A stretch of 64,000 nucleotides of DNA. Source: Chloroflexota bacterium (GTDB lineage Bacteria > Chloroflexota > Dehalococcoidia > Lucifugimonadales > Lucifugimonadaceae). Made by a program: the position numbers and the translations under genes. Within the stretch, counting starts at the first letter, position 1, and each line of letters opens with the position of its first letter. The notes under the pieces were generated by a model. It worked only from the letters and a program-made list of their open reading frames with translations, searched no databases and was not told the DNA's origin. This document shows, in pieces, positions 50,517 to 59,182 of this stretch. The stretch covers positions 1 through 64,000 of the forward strand of contig JABMNO010000010.1 in the NCBI GenBank assembly GCA_013204555.1, in the 5' to 3' direction.

Positions 50517-51313
50517 ATCGGTCTCGCTATCGGTGCGGTCTGAGACTGGAAATCGCTGGCGAATTCTGAGAGGAATTCAGCCAATTGGACGCCAGCCCGT
50601 GATGAAGTACGGCCCAGCCTGGTAAGTTCTGAAATATTCCGCGGGCTCTTTAAGGCATAAGAAATGGCCTTGCTGGTCCGTCCGCCGGAGGGTGTACCTG
50701 GCATATCTACCACTAGCTCAGGAAGCGTCATGTCTACCGAATCCACGATGACTCTGATTCCCAGGAAGGGTATGGACGCTTCGCTGGCTATTTTCCCCAC
50801 CCAGTAGCTCTCCAGATCCACTGAATAGACCCCGAATTTTCCGCCGAGCCACTCCTTCATCCCCGGAGATCTGGCAATGATCGGAATGGTAATCATCGGT
50901 CCTTGAGCGAAATCAATTCCGTTGAGTTCGACCACCATTCGCGCCACGCTGGCCCAGTGTGAGTCTGCGTCTATGGATGCCAGTTCGACTGGGAGCGACC
51001 ATTCGAGTGGGGAACCCTCGAGAAGCGAGACGGAAGTGGAAATTACTATCGTTGCAGTGTCAATGGCGCGCTTGGTTCCCCCGCCGAACCCAACAGAGAT
51101 GATTAGCGTTGGATGGTACTGGCGCACGAGCCACTGAGTTGCGGCTTCAACCCTCTCTTTACCCATGCCGGAAGCGACGATAACCGCGGACGCACCAGAC
51201 GCCAGTTGACCCTCATAGCTAAGTGATCCCGCAGGCCCATCAAACGAGTTGAAGTTCCCGGATTTCAAGACCGGGCCGATCTCTTCTTTTACAGCCGCCA
51301 CAATAGCTAGCAA
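50513..51313 (-). CDS. hpnG: HpnG, adenosylhopane nucleosidase/phosphorylase
   Basis: PNP/UDP-phosphorylase-fold protein, 266 aa. It has the start MLAIVAAVKEEIGPVLKSG, SVGFGGGTKRAIDTATIV near 95-112 and the active-site segment YSVDLESYWVGKIA near 170. It removes adenine from adenosylhopane to give ribosylhopane, an early step to C35 hopanoids. A 99-nt gap separates it from hpnH, and it overlaps hpnA by 4 nt. Confidence 0.9.
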   Translation of the reverse strand: MLAIVAAVKEEIGPVLKSGNFNSFDGPAGSLSYEGQLASGASAVIVASGMGKERVEAATQWLVRQYHPTLIISVGFGGGTKRAIDTATIVISTSVSLLEGSPLEWSLPVELASIDADSHWASVARMVVELNGIDFAQGPMITIPIIARSPGMKEWLGGKFGVYSVDLESYWVGKIASEASIPFLGIRVIVDSVDMTLPELVVDMPGTPSGGRTSKAISYALKSPRNISELTRLGRTSSRAGVQLAEFLSEFASDFQSQTAPIARPM

Positions 51314-51412
51314 CTCACCGAGTCCAGTCTTGCGTCGTTGGTTCTGGCAAGGGAATAAGTCGGGGGGGCGGGGTGATCGGCATCAAGATCTCCCATCCCC
51401 ACATTGCAGCGA

Positions 51413-52453
51413 TCAGGCGGCTGTTATCCCGCTTTTCGTAATCGCCCCGGACGTCACAAGTGCAACGGCATCTTTAGGGCTACTCAACGCACCAAAGATC
51501 GTTGCCGATTCAAATCCGCAGTGCAACATGCAGTTGGCGCACCGGGAATCCTTCTCAGCATTTCCATATTTGTCCCAGAGTCCCTCGGACATTATTTCAT
51601 CAAGGTTCTGAGTATGGCTGTCAGCCAGCGGGTAACAAGGGTTCCTCCATCCCATCACGGTGTACGTGGGATTGGAGTATGCGGTGCAAGTGTCATACTC
51701 GCGCTCGCCCTTGAGAAACTGAAGAAATAGAGGATTGTTATAGAACTTGATTCCAAGCTCGGGGTCTGGCGTAAGTATGTCCTTGAAGACTTTTATTGCG
51801 TCCATACGCTTGAGAAAAAGCTCCTGGTTTGGGACGGAGTCATAATCGTAAGCGGGGGAGACCATATTCCCCTCGAATCCCAGGTCAGCGCATTGCTTCC
51901 AGAGTGAGTGCAAGTCTTCACGATCACTCCCCTGAAACAGTGTCGTGTTGCCCGTAACACGGTAGCCAGCCTCAATCGCCGTTGTGGCGTTGCGCATTGC
52001 TACTTTGTAAACGCCCTTGCGAGAGACAGCAGCGTCGTGGCGATCTCCCGTACCGTCAAGATGTATGACCCACGCGAAGTACTTGGAGGGCTTGATATCT
52101 TTCATGACCTTGGTCATCGTCAGGCCATTAGTACACATGTAAACGTAGTAGCCACGAGCCGTGATTTCGTTCACGATCTCCGCGATGTGAGGATGGATAG
52201 TCGGTTCACCGCCAGCGATCGAGACAATAGGCGCGCCAGACTCCTCGACGGCGTGAATAGCGTCCTCCACGCTCATCCGGCGGTTGAGAACGGACTCGTA
52301 TTCGCGGATTCGGCCGCAGCCTTCGCAAGCGAGGTTGCATGCCTCAAGCGGCTCCAACATGGTGACGAGCGGGAAGAATTTCCTTCGCTTTAGCACTCTG
52401 TTCTTGAATATGTACCAGCCGACTCTTGCACCAAGGCTGATGGGGCGTCCCAT
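51413..52453 (-). CDS. hpnH: HpnH, adenosyl-hopene transferase (radical SAM)
   Basis: Radical SAM enzyme that adds a 5'-deoxyadenosyl group to diploptene, the first step of extended hopanoids. The cluster motif is CNLACEGC (CX3CX2C) at about 38-45, after FFPLVTMLEPLEA; SIAGGEPTIHP follows. The C-terminal Cys cluster is CANCMLHCGFE near 310. At 346 aa it is normal. CAGGAGACGCACA precedes the ATG. Confidence 0.93.
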   Translation of the reverse strand: MGRPISLGARVGWYIFKNRVLKRRKFFPLVTMLEPLEACNLACEGCGRIREYESVLNRRMSVEDAIHAVEESGAPIVSIAGGEPTIHPHIAEIVNEITARGYYVYMCTNGLTMTKVMKDIKPSKYFAWVIHLDGTGDRHDAAVSRKGVYKVAMRNATTAIEAGYRVTGNTTLFQGSDREDLHSLWKQCADLGFEGNMVSPAYDYDSVPNQELFLKRMDAIKVFKDILTPDPELGIKFYNNPLFLQFLKGEREYDTCTAYSNPTYTVMGWRNPCYPLADSHTQNLDEIMSEGLWDKYGNAEKDSRCANCMLHCGFESATIFGALSSPKDAVALVTSGAITKSGITAA

Positions 52454-52554
52454 TGTGCGTCTCCTGCGTTTGGTAATGATCCGATCCGCACTGCCAGATC
52501 ATCACAGTTTTGATAATGCAGATTATTGAGGGGGGCATCTATCGCCGCGCCCGG

Positions 52555-53625
52555 TCAACTTTCCCGGATCAGAAGAAACTCGCCAAGGTCGCGAAGATCA
52601 TGTGCTGACTTGCCTGAAAGTGGCACTGACTCTATCACGTGGAGAGCTTTATCCCAGTGCTCGCGGGCCAGTGATTCGCAATGCTCTCTGGTGCCCAGGT
52701 CGTCCATGATTTCAAGGACGATTTCGACATCGGGAGCGGACACGAATTTCTTAGAGTAAATAGCTCTCAAGCGTTTGGCCGCCGCACCGGAGGCATTGTC
52801 GAGCGCGTGGACAGCAGGAAGAGCTTTCTTTTTTCTTTGGATATCGGCGCCAACCGGTTTACCTGTTGCTGGTCCACCCCATATGCCGAGTAGATCATCT
52901 CGGATCTGAAAAATATACCCAAGCTCCCGACCGAGTGCGCGCATGTTTCCAATAAGTTCGTCAGAGCGTATCGAGCCTGCCCCAATGAGCGCGCCGCAAT
53001 ATATTGAGCACTCGATTAGCGCGCCTGTCTTACGCTGGATCATATCAAGGTACTCAGGCGTGGTGATCGCTAATCTGGATTCGAACGAGATGTCCAGAAA
53101 TTGGCCCTCCATCATCTTCAGGTACCGCTCAGCCAGAACTCGTCCTACTGCAACGGATGTGGCGGGATCCACGCCGCGATCAGTCAGCTTTCCACTTGAG
53201 AGATCGGCAAGGGAGAAAATCGTGTTTCCAGAGACGATGCCAACCGGCTCTCCCCAGATCGCCCACACAGTTTTTCTGTGCCGTCTCATCTCATCCTGAT
53301 CCTGAATGTCATCATGGATTAGAGAGAAGTTGTGAATGTATTCAAGCGCAACGGCGGCGGGTAGGGCATCTTCCGGGTTCCCGCCTACTGCCTCGCAGGC
53401 GAGGAGACACAGAGTAGGACGGAGCGCCTTGCCTTCCGGACGAGGATCAGGATTGCCGTTGGGATCAACCCATCCAAGGTAGTACCTGAGCGTTGTGTAC
53501 AGCGGAAGTTCGTGAGGCTGAAGCTCATCACGAAGAGCAGCGGCGATCAGAGGCTGATAACGCTCGAAAAACTGGGGAAGGGACGGTCCATGTGAGGTTT
53601 TGGAGCCGGAGGATTCTGAGCTCAT
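52555..53625 (-). CDS. Trans-polyprenyl diphosphate synthase (farnesyl/geranylgeranyl-PP type)
   Basis: Builds C15-C20 isoprenyl diphosphates. The first aspartate-rich motif is DDIQD followed by QDEMRRH near 118-129, and the second is IFQIRDDLLGIWG near 248-260. At 356 aa it resembles the IdsA type. Position at the head of the hopanoid genes suggests farnesyl-PP supply for HpnD/HpnC, though chain length cannot be fixed by eye. The -35/-10 pair lies close upstream of the ATG. Confidence 0.92.
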   Translation of the reverse strand: MSSESSGSKTSHGPSLPQFFERYQPLIAAALRDELQPHELPLYTTLRYYLGWVDPNGNPDPRPEGKALRPTLCLLACEAVGGNPEDALPAAVALEYIHNFSLIHDDIQDQDEMRRHRKTVWAIWGEPVGIVSGNTIFSLADLSSGKLTDRGVDPATSVAVGRVLAERYLKMMEGQFLDISFESRLAITTPEYLDMIQRKTGALIECSIYCGALIGAGSIRSDELIGNMRALGRELGYIFQIRDDLLGIWGGPATGKPVGADIQRKKKALPAVHALDNASGAAAKRLRAIYSKKFVSAPDVEIVLEIMDDLGTREHCESLAREHWDKALHVIESVPLSGKSAHDLRDLGEFLLIRES

Positions 53626-53632
53626 CCACGGA

Positions 53633-53662
53633 ACGCTAGCAGCAGCCCAAAATCAATGTCAA
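53633..53662 (-). promoter_or_regulatory. Promoter of the polyprenyl synthase gene
   Basis: The minus strand has a perfect -35 TTGACA (53662-53657), an 18-nt spacer and TAGCGT (53638-53633), then 7 nt to ATG 53625. The predicted transcript would be leaderless or nearly so. The -10 box is weak (three of six). Confidence 0.4.
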
Positions 53663-53678
53663 CGCATAGCGGAACGAT

Positions 53679-53709
53679 AACGGACCGCCGAATAGCTCGG
53701 CGGTCCGTT
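53679..53709 (-). terminator. Terminator hairpin after hsp20
   Basis: Perfect 13-bp inverted repeat: AACGGACCGCCGA (53679-53691) and TCGGCGGTCCGTT (53697-53709) with a 5-nt loop. On the minus strand it lies 28 nt past the hsp20 stop. The following sequence is only moderately T-rich. Confidence 0.7.
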
Positions 53710-53736
53710 GATTAGAGGCGACAAGGAGGCGGAGTG

Positions 53737-54174
53737 TTAGCTCACGCTTATTTCGATCTCACGAGCCGCTGTTTCCTTCGACTTCGGAAGAACAACCGTG
53801 AGAACGCCGTCTCGATACGAGCTCTCGATCTGAGCTGAATCAACGGTGCGCGGTAAGCGAATCGATCGTTCGGACGATCCACGCCGCCGCTCCTGCACCA
53901 GATAGTCACCGGAAGATTCTTGCTCTTCCGAAGAGACTTCAGCCTTGATCGTCAGCAGGCGGTCTTCCAGGGCAACGCGGACGTCATCCTTCTTGAAGCC
54001 AGCCACTGTGGCGGTCAGTTCGTAGGCGTCAGCTGTCTCCTGGATATCGATCGGAATCGATGGTGCGTTCGCAATTCGCTCCGCCGGTGCGGTTGAGATA
54101 CCACGCCAGTAGCGGTCGAACAATTCATCTACTCGCCGCAGATTGTAGGTGGGCTCCCATCGTTGAAGAACCAT
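53737..54174 (-). CDS. Hsp20 / alpha-crystallin small heat-shock protein
   Basis: ATP-independent chaperone holding unfolded proteins. The alpha-crystallin domain runs from about residue 40 (PIDIQETADAYELTATVAGFKKDDVRVALEDRLLTIKAE) to the C-terminal GVLTVVLPKS motif. The start is ATG 54174 (145 aa), preceded by AAAGGA about 9-10 nt upstream; ATG 54201 is less likely. It is divergent from dnaJ and probably under HspR control. Confidence 0.93.
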   Translation of the reverse strand: MVLQRWEPTYNLRRVDELFDRYWRGISTAPAERIANAPSIPIDIQETADAYELTATVAGFKKDDVRVALEDRLLTIKAEVSSEEQESSGDYLVQERRRGSSERSIRLPRTVDSAQIESSYRDGVLTVVLPKSKETAAREIEISVS

Positions 54175-54242
54175 GTTGGTATTTCCTTTCGTCTTGGTCA
54201 TGTTGGTAAGCGGCTCGGTGTATCGCCGGGTCAGCTATAGGT

Positions 54243-54269
54243 CTACTACAAGATAAACATTGATAGTAG
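54243..54269. promoter_or_regulatory. Imperfect palindrome over the hsp20 -10 region
   Basis: CTACTACAA (54243-54251), 8 nt, then TTGATAGTAG (54260-54269): 9-nt arms with a single extra base. It covers the -10 box and spacer of the hsp20 promoter, the right place for a repressor. It does not match the actinobacterial HAIR consensus or CIRCE, so assignment to HspR is a guess. Confidence 0.35.
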
Positions 54270-54278
54270 GACTGTCAA
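54250..54278 (-). promoter_or_regulatory. Promoter of hsp20
   Basis: The minus strand has -35 TTGACA (54278-54273), a 17-nt spacer and -10 TATCTT (54255-54250). This is close to the sigma-70 consensus and leaves a leader of about 70 nt before ATG 54174. Confidence 0.6.
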
Positions 54279-54354
54279 CTATGCTGAGGTTGAATACGAT
54301 GCTATACTTGCTATTGCAAACTAATAGAGACCTACTGTTCTTTGATAAAGACCT

Positions 54355-55326
54355 ATGAGCGAAAACTATTACTCAACACTCGGCGTCACCCGCGATGCCA
54401 CTCAAAAACAGATAAAAGATGCTTACCGACGTCTCGCCCGCGAACACCATCCGGATGTGAACCCGGGCGATGGTTCCTCGGAAGAACGTTTTAAGCGCAT
54501 CAACGAGGCATCCCATGTGCTGTCTGATGATCAGCGCCGCAAGGACTATGACGAGTTCGGATCTGAGTGGGCGCATGCTGAACAACTAAGAAAAGCTGGC
54601 GCGGGCGCACGGTTCCGCGGTGGGCAGGGGGGCTTCGGTTTCGGCCAATCCGGTGGCGGTGACTTTAGCGATATCTTCAGCCAGTATGGCTCTGGAGGCC
54701 CTCAGCGTCGGCGGGAGCGCTCTTCGCAGACGCTATCGGTCGATATCACGCTGAAGGAGGTCTTCAGTGGCGCCAAGCGCGTTATCTCATATCGGCGAAC
54801 GGAAGATTGCACCGTTTGCGGTGGGCACGGATTCCGCGGTCAGACGATCTGCGCCAACTGCAGCGGTTCAGGTCAAACCGATCGTCCGGTAAGACTTGAA
54901 GTCTCGATTCCAGCGGGAATCGAGGACGAAGGCAAGATTCGCGTTCGGCCAGATCAGGGTACCGAGATCATTGTTCAGGTCCGGATCCGGTCCGATGGCA
55001 AGTTCACCCGGTCTGGATCTGATCTTCGCACGACGGTTTCAGTTCCATATCTGGACGCGATCCTTGGCGGTGAAGTTCTGGTGCCAACTATGACGGGATC
55101 AGTCGCTCTCACGGTTCCGGCTGGCACTCCCAACGGCAAGGTTTTTCGACTTGCAGGGAAAGGAATGCCTCGGCAGGGTCAGGCTGAGTTCGGGACCCTC
55201 TATGCCACGGTCTCCGTTGTCCTTCCGACCGAACTGACCGAAGAAGAGAATCGCCTTTTCGAACAGCTGAAGACGCTCGAATTGAAGCAACCGGTGACCG
55301 AAACAGTGTCCGACCAAACCGACTGA
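54355..55326 (+). CDS. DnaJ-family co-chaperone with a half zinc finger
   Basis: J-domain protein, 323 aa. The J domain is at 4-68 with HPD in REHHPDVNPGDG, followed by a Gly/Phe-rich linker (about 80-110) and the C-terminal substrate domain. Between them lie two CxxCxGxG-type repeats (CTVCGGHG, CANCSGSG) instead of the four in DnaJ, so only one zinc can bind. It is thus between DnaJ and CbpA in layout. It precedes hspR and clpC in the same direction and is divergent from hsp20. It stimulates DnaK, which is not in the window. Confidence 0.92.
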   Translation: MSENYYSTLGVTRDATQKQIKDAYRRLAREHHPDVNPGDGSSEERFKRINEASHVLSDDQRRKDYDEFGSEWAHAEQLRKAGAGARFRGGQGGFGFGQSGGGDFSDIFSQYGSGGPQRRRERSSQTLSVDITLKEVFSGAKRVISYRRTEDCTVCGGHGFRGQTICANCSGSGQTDRPVRLEVSIPAGIEDEGKIRVRPDQGTEIIVQVRIRSDGKFTRSGSDLRTTVSVPYLDAILGGEVLVPTMTGSVALTVPAGTPNGKVFRLAGKGMPRQGQAEFGTLYATVSVVLPTELTEEENRLFEQLKTLELKQPVTETVSDQTD

Positions 55327-55349
55327 ATTAGTTATTGATCCCAGGTATC

Positions 55350-55354
55350 AGGAG
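55350..55354 (+). promoter_or_regulatory. Ribosome-binding site that decides the hspR start
   Basis: AGGAG directly abuts ATG 55355 (no spacer) but is 6 nt from TTG 55361, so initiation at TTG is more likely. Confidence 0.55.
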
Positions 55355-55360
55355 ATGAAA

Positions 55361-55741
55361 TTGGTATTCAGAGACGACGAGCCCTGTTACACGATTAGCG
55401 TTGTGGCTCGATTGGTCGGGGTACACGCGCAGACGCTGAGGACGTACGAGCGAGAAGGTCTCGTGCGGCCAACTCGATCGCGCGGAAATATCCGGCTCTT
55501 CTCCAATCAAGACGTTTCGCGCATCCAAGAGATAAAGCACTGGGTGGATCAGCTGGGTCTGAACCTGGCCGGTGTAGCAACGATGACACGACTAAGACTC
55601 CAGGTCGCTGAGCTACAGGGGCAAGTAGATCAACTGGCCCGGGAGAACCACGCGTTGAAGCGGGAACTTGTGGCGAGGCGCGCCGGGCAGGCCGCGTTCA
55701 GAGCCATTACTGACGAAAGCGAACCACGGACCAACGTCTAA
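55361..55741 (+). CDS. hspR: HspR, MerR-family heat-shock repressor
   Basis: MerR-type regulator of about 126 aa. The N-terminal winged helix has YTISVVARLVGVHAQTLRTYEREGLVRPTRSRGNIRLFSNQDVSRI, and the C-terminal coiled coil LRLQVAELQGQVDQLARENHALKREL supports dimerisation. In actinobacteria HspR represses dnaK, clpB and hsp20 with DnaK as corepressor. Here it sits between the dnaJ-like gene and clpC. The start is TTG 55361 for the spacing reason given for the RBS. Confidence 0.88.
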   Translation: MVFRDDEPCYTISVVARLVGVHAQTLRTYEREGLVRPTRSRGNIRLFSNQDVSRIQEIKHWVDQLGLNLAGVATMTRLRLQVAELQGQVDQLARENHALKRELVARRAGQAAFRAITDESEPRTNV

Positions 55742-55827
55742 TTTACTCACGATCGTTTACCAGCTAAGCCACTACCCAGACAAATCAACTCGAATCAGCC
55801 GGACAGCTAAGAACACAGGAAACAAAA

Positions 55828-58323
55828 ATGGTATTCAAACAAGATGATTTCACTGCTCAAGCCCTGGAGGCGTACCAGGATTCGATGTCACTGGTACATG
55901 AGTTTCAGCACTCTCAGATGGACGTTGCTCACCTTTTGCTGGCGCTACTGCGGCTGAAGGATGGAGTGCCGGTGCGGGTGCTGGCTGCTGCTGGCGTAGA
56001 CACCGACGCCGTTGAACGACGGGTGGCTGCCGCTTTGAAAGGCGCGCCGACCCTCGGTCGCCAGGTCGAGCAGATATATGGAACGCCATTGCTTTCACAC
56101 GCGCTCGCCTCGGCAAAGGAAGAGGCTGATCACCTCAAAGATGAGTTCGTCGGATCAGAGCACCTGTTACTGGGTATCGCATCAGTTGGACGGGGTGATA
56201 CCGCAACTATTCTCAATGACTTTGGGGTGACCAAAGAACGTATCTACCAGGGTCTCCAGGCGGTCCGCGGCGATCAGCGCGTGACCGACCGAAACGCTGA
56301 GAGCAAATACGAGGCTCTTGAGAAGTACAGCACTGACCTAACCTCGCTGGCACGTGAAGGAAAACTCGACCCCGTCATTGGCCGGGAGTCAGAGTTGAAC
56401 CTCGTAATGCAAACGCTCATGAGGCGCACCAAGAACAACCCGGTGTTGATCGGCGAAGCAGGAGTTGGCAAGACAGTCATGGCCGAGGCTCTGGCTCAAC
56501 GGATTGTTGCTGGAGACGTGCCAGACGGACTTAAGGACCGCAGGGTCATATCGCTTGACATAGGTTCGCTTGTAGCCGGGTCGTCTATGCGCGGCGAGTT
56601 TGAAGATCGCCTCAAAACGATACTTGATGAGGTTCGCCGAGCACGGGGCGAGATTATTCTCTTCATTGATGAGTTGCACACGGTGGTTGGTGCAGGCGCC
56701 GCGCAGGGCTCGATTGATGCAAGCAACATGATGAAGCCAGCTCTATCAAGAGGTGAGTTGCAGGCAATGGGCGCGACGACGCTGGACGAGTACCGCAAAT
56801 ACATCGAGTCTGATCCAGCTCTGGAACGCAGATTTTCCCCGGTCTACATTAACGAGCCTTCCGTTGAGGACTCAATCAAGATGCTTGAGTGCCTCCGGCC
56901 GCGTTACGAGCAGCACCACGGAGTCAAAATTGAAGATGAGGCGTTGCGAGCCGCTGTCCGGCTTTCACAGCGTTACATCTCCGGCCGTCAACTGCCGGAC
57001 AAAGCGATTGATCTTATGGACGAGGCGTCCGCCAAAATCAGAATTGAGGCGCACTCCTATCCAACTACACTTCGTGAGCAGGAAGCTGAAATTCAGCGTC
57101 TGAAGGACGAGGAACTCGCTGCGTCTGAGCAATCCGAGTACGAACTTGCTGCAGAGCGGCGCTCAGAGTGCCTCGCTTTGGAGGGAGCCTGGAACGACGC
57201 GCGAGAGAAGTGGGTTGCAGAGCACGATGTTGATGGCGCCGTCACTGAACGACACATAGCCGAGCAGATCTCGCTCCGAACTGGCATTCCGGTAGCTCAA
57301 CTTGTGGAAGGCGAGGCTGATCGACTCCTGAACATGGAGGAGCGGCTGCACGATCGAGTCATTGGTCAGAACACGGCTATCGAGGCGCTATCGGACGCGA
57401 TTCGACGTTCCAGAGCTGGACTGAGTGATCCCAAGCGGCCCATTGGCAGTTTCATTTTCCTTGGACCAACAGGCGTTGGGAAGACGGAACTGGCAAAGTC
57501 GCTAGCGCAGTTCTTGTTCGATGATGATGAAAATATGGTCCGTGTCGACATGTCTGAATTCCAGGAACGGCATACCGTTTCGCGCTTGATTGGAGCGCCC
57601 CCCGGATACGTGGGGTATGACGAAGGCGGAGGTCTGACCGAAGCTGTTCGCAGGAGGCCCTACCAGCTAGTCCTGTTCGATGAGATTGAGAAAGCTCACC
57701 CAGAAGTGTTCAACGTGCTGCTCCAGTTGCTCGACGATGGCCGACTCACTGATGGTCATGGCAGAACCGTGGATTTCAGAAACACGGTGGTGATCATGAC
57801 CAGCAACCTGGGCACCGTGGGCGTGGCGAAAGAGCCATTCGGCTTTGTGGGGTCCAAGAAAACTCGATCAGAGAAAGATGAGATGCAGGCCTCGGTGGAA
57901 GAAGCGCTCAAGGCCCACTTCAGGCCAGAGTTCCTGAACAGAATCGATGAGATCATAGTGTTCGATTCGCTCACAGAGGAAGACATCGAACGGATAGTTG
58001 GGCTGCTCGTAGAAGAGGTGGCTCAACGTGTCGCAGAACTAGGCGTGACAATACAGCTAAACGAAGAAGCTCAGAAGTGGTTGGCGGTTGAGGGGTTTGA
58101 CAAAGTCTATGGAGCCAGGCCGCTCCGAAGAGCTATTCAACGTCACCTCGAGAACCCGATGTCGAAAAAGATTCTCTCGGGCGAGTACTCGGCAGGTGAT
58201 GTCGTGCTGGTTGGTCTCAACGATGGCGTATTGACGTTCGAGTCTGGTGGTGAAGCCAGCGAACAATCGATCGAAAAATCCGTTGAAACTCAGGCGGATG
58301 ATCGGGAACCTGTAACAGCCTGA
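55828..58323 (+). CDS. clpC: ClpC/ClpB-type AAA+ unfoldase
   Basis: 831-aa Hsp100 with an N-terminal Clp repeat domain (about 1-145), D1 (Walker A GEAGVGKT near 211-218, Walker B IILFIDE), a short middle region with a UVR-like helix ([19 protein letters not shown]), and D2 (GPTGVGKT near 550, Walker [10 protein letters not shown]). The short middle domain argues for ClpC rather than ClpB, which has a long coiled coil. It would feed ClpP, which is not in the window, and rescue aggregates. It follows hspR. AGGAAA lies upstream of the ATG. Confidence 0.92.
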   Translation: MVFKQDDFTAQALEAYQDSMSLVHEFQHSQMDVAHLLLALLRLKDGVPVRVLAAAGVDTDAVERRVAAALKGAPTLGRQVEQIYGTPLLSHALASAKEEADHLKDEFVGSEHLLLGIASVGRGDTATILNDFGVTKERIYQGLQAVRGDQRVTDRNAESKYEALEKYSTDLTSLAREGKLDPVIGRESELNLVMQTLMRRTKNNPVLIGEAGVGKTVMAEALAQRIVAGDVPDGLKDRRVISLDIGSLVAGSSMRGEFEDRLKTILDEVRRARGEIILFIDELHTVVGAGAAQGSIDASNMMKPALSRGELQAMGATTLDEYRKYIESDPALERRFSPVYINEPSVEDSIKMLECLRPRYEQHHGVKIEDEALRAAVRLSQRYISGRQLPDKAIDLMDEASAKIRIEAHSYPTTLREQEAEIQRLKDEELAASEQSEYELAAERRSECLALEGAWNDAREKWVAEHDVDGAVTERHIAEQISLRTGIPVAQLVEGEADRLLNMEERLHDRVIGQNTAIEALSDAIRRSRAGLSDPKRPIGSFIFLGPTGVGKTELAKSLAQFLFDDDENMVRVDMSEFQERHTVSRLIGAPPGYVGYDEGGGLTEAVRRRPYQLVLFDEIEKAHPEVFNVLLQLLDDGRLTDGHGRTVDFRNTVVIMTSNLGTVGVAKEPFGFVGSKKTRSEKDEMQASVEEALKAHFRPEFLNRIDEIIVFDSLTEEDIERIVGLLVEEVAQRVAELGVTIQLNEEAQKWLAVEGFDKVYGARPLRRAIQRHLENPMSKKILSGEYSAGDVVLVGLNDGVLTFESGGEASEQSIEKSVETQADDREPVTA

Positions 58324-58339
58324 ATTAGATTCTCGGAGA

Positions 58340-58368
58340 GGTGGGGCGACAACAAATGTCGTCCCACC
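58340..58368 (+). terminator. Terminator after clpC
   Basis: Arms GGTGGGGCGACA (58340-58351) and TGTCGTCCCACC (58357-58368) pair over 12 bp with one G-T wobble and a 5-nt loop, then a T-rich stretch (TTGTCTTTGT). Confidence 0.75.
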
Positions 58369-58528
58369 CGTTGTCTTTGTGATTGACGCTTCCAGAAACT
58401 GAACTCGGACTGGTATCCGTCCCGAAAACGCTACGGTAGCCAATCAATATTGCTACCTGCTTTCCCGACGCGAACATTGGCAGTAGTCTTGCGTACCTAA
58501 AGCATCGCTTTCTTCCCAGATCGGGTCA

Positions 58529-59164
58529 TTGGAACCAACCACACGACACAAGGCCAGGCAAACACAGAGATCGATACCTCTTGCCGTGCGGCTTCGCGCC
58601 GTGCCGTTTGGATTCAAGGTATGGGTCAGGGTAGCCACTCTGCTACTCGTGATCGCGATCATGATTCTGGGTCTGGTGCTATGGCTCACTGGACAACTTT
58701 CAACCGACTCAATTGGATATCCGGGCGTCTGGCTGATCAGCTGGGTCGGCGCAAGTTCAATTATTCTTCCGGTTCCGGGACTGGCCGCTGTATGTGTCGG
58801 CGCGAGTCCAGGTGTGGGACTGGTTCCGTTGTATGTCGGTCTATTGGCCGCTAGCGCCGAAGCGACTGGTGAGATGACGGGATATCTTGCTGGTATCAGT
58901 GGCAGTGGATTTGTTGAGAAAAATCGGTTTTACCCCTGGTTCAGGGAGTGGTTGACCAAGCACGGTGGTAAGTCCATATTCTTGCTCGCAGTCCTTCCGA
59001 ATCCTTTGTTTGACCTCCTTGGCATTGCTGCAGGTGCAGTTCGATACCCCGCGTATAAATTCTTCATCATTGTTCTCATTGGCAAATCGATCAAATCAAC
59101 AGGTATCGCCTACGGCTGCTACTTTGGAGTCACCTCAATCCAAAACCTGGTTGAGGCGTTCTAG
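58529..59164 (+). CDS. VTT-domain (DedA/TVP38-like) membrane protein
   Basis: 211-aa membrane protein with a first helix (TLLLVIAIMILGLVLWLTG) and the VTT core: the re-entrant segment VGASSIILPVPGLAAVCVGAS and FLLAVLPNPLFDLLGIAAGAVRYP. Members move or scramble lipids across the membrane or affect envelope homeostasis. The substrate is unknown. It lies 19 nt before ispDF on the same strand. Confidence 0.87.
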   Translation: MEPTTRHKARQTQRSIPLAVRLRAVPFGFKVWVRVATLLLVIAIMILGLVLWLTGQLSTDSIGYPGVWLISWVGASSIILPVPGLAAVCVGASPGVGLVPLYVGLLAASAEATGEMTGYLAGISGSGFVEKNRFYPWFREWLTKHGGKSIFLLAVLPNPLFDLLGIAAGAVRYPAYKFFIIVLIGKSIKSTGIAYGCYFGVTSIQNLVEAF

Positions 59165-59182
59165 CTTGAGGCTCTCAGGCAG

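Noticed and set aside
54202-54354. CIRCE or canonical HAIR operator between hsp20 and dnaJ
   Set aside because: Neither TTAGCACTC-N9-GAGTGCTAA nor CTTGAGT-N7-ACTCAAG is present. Only an unrelated imperfect palindrome is seen.
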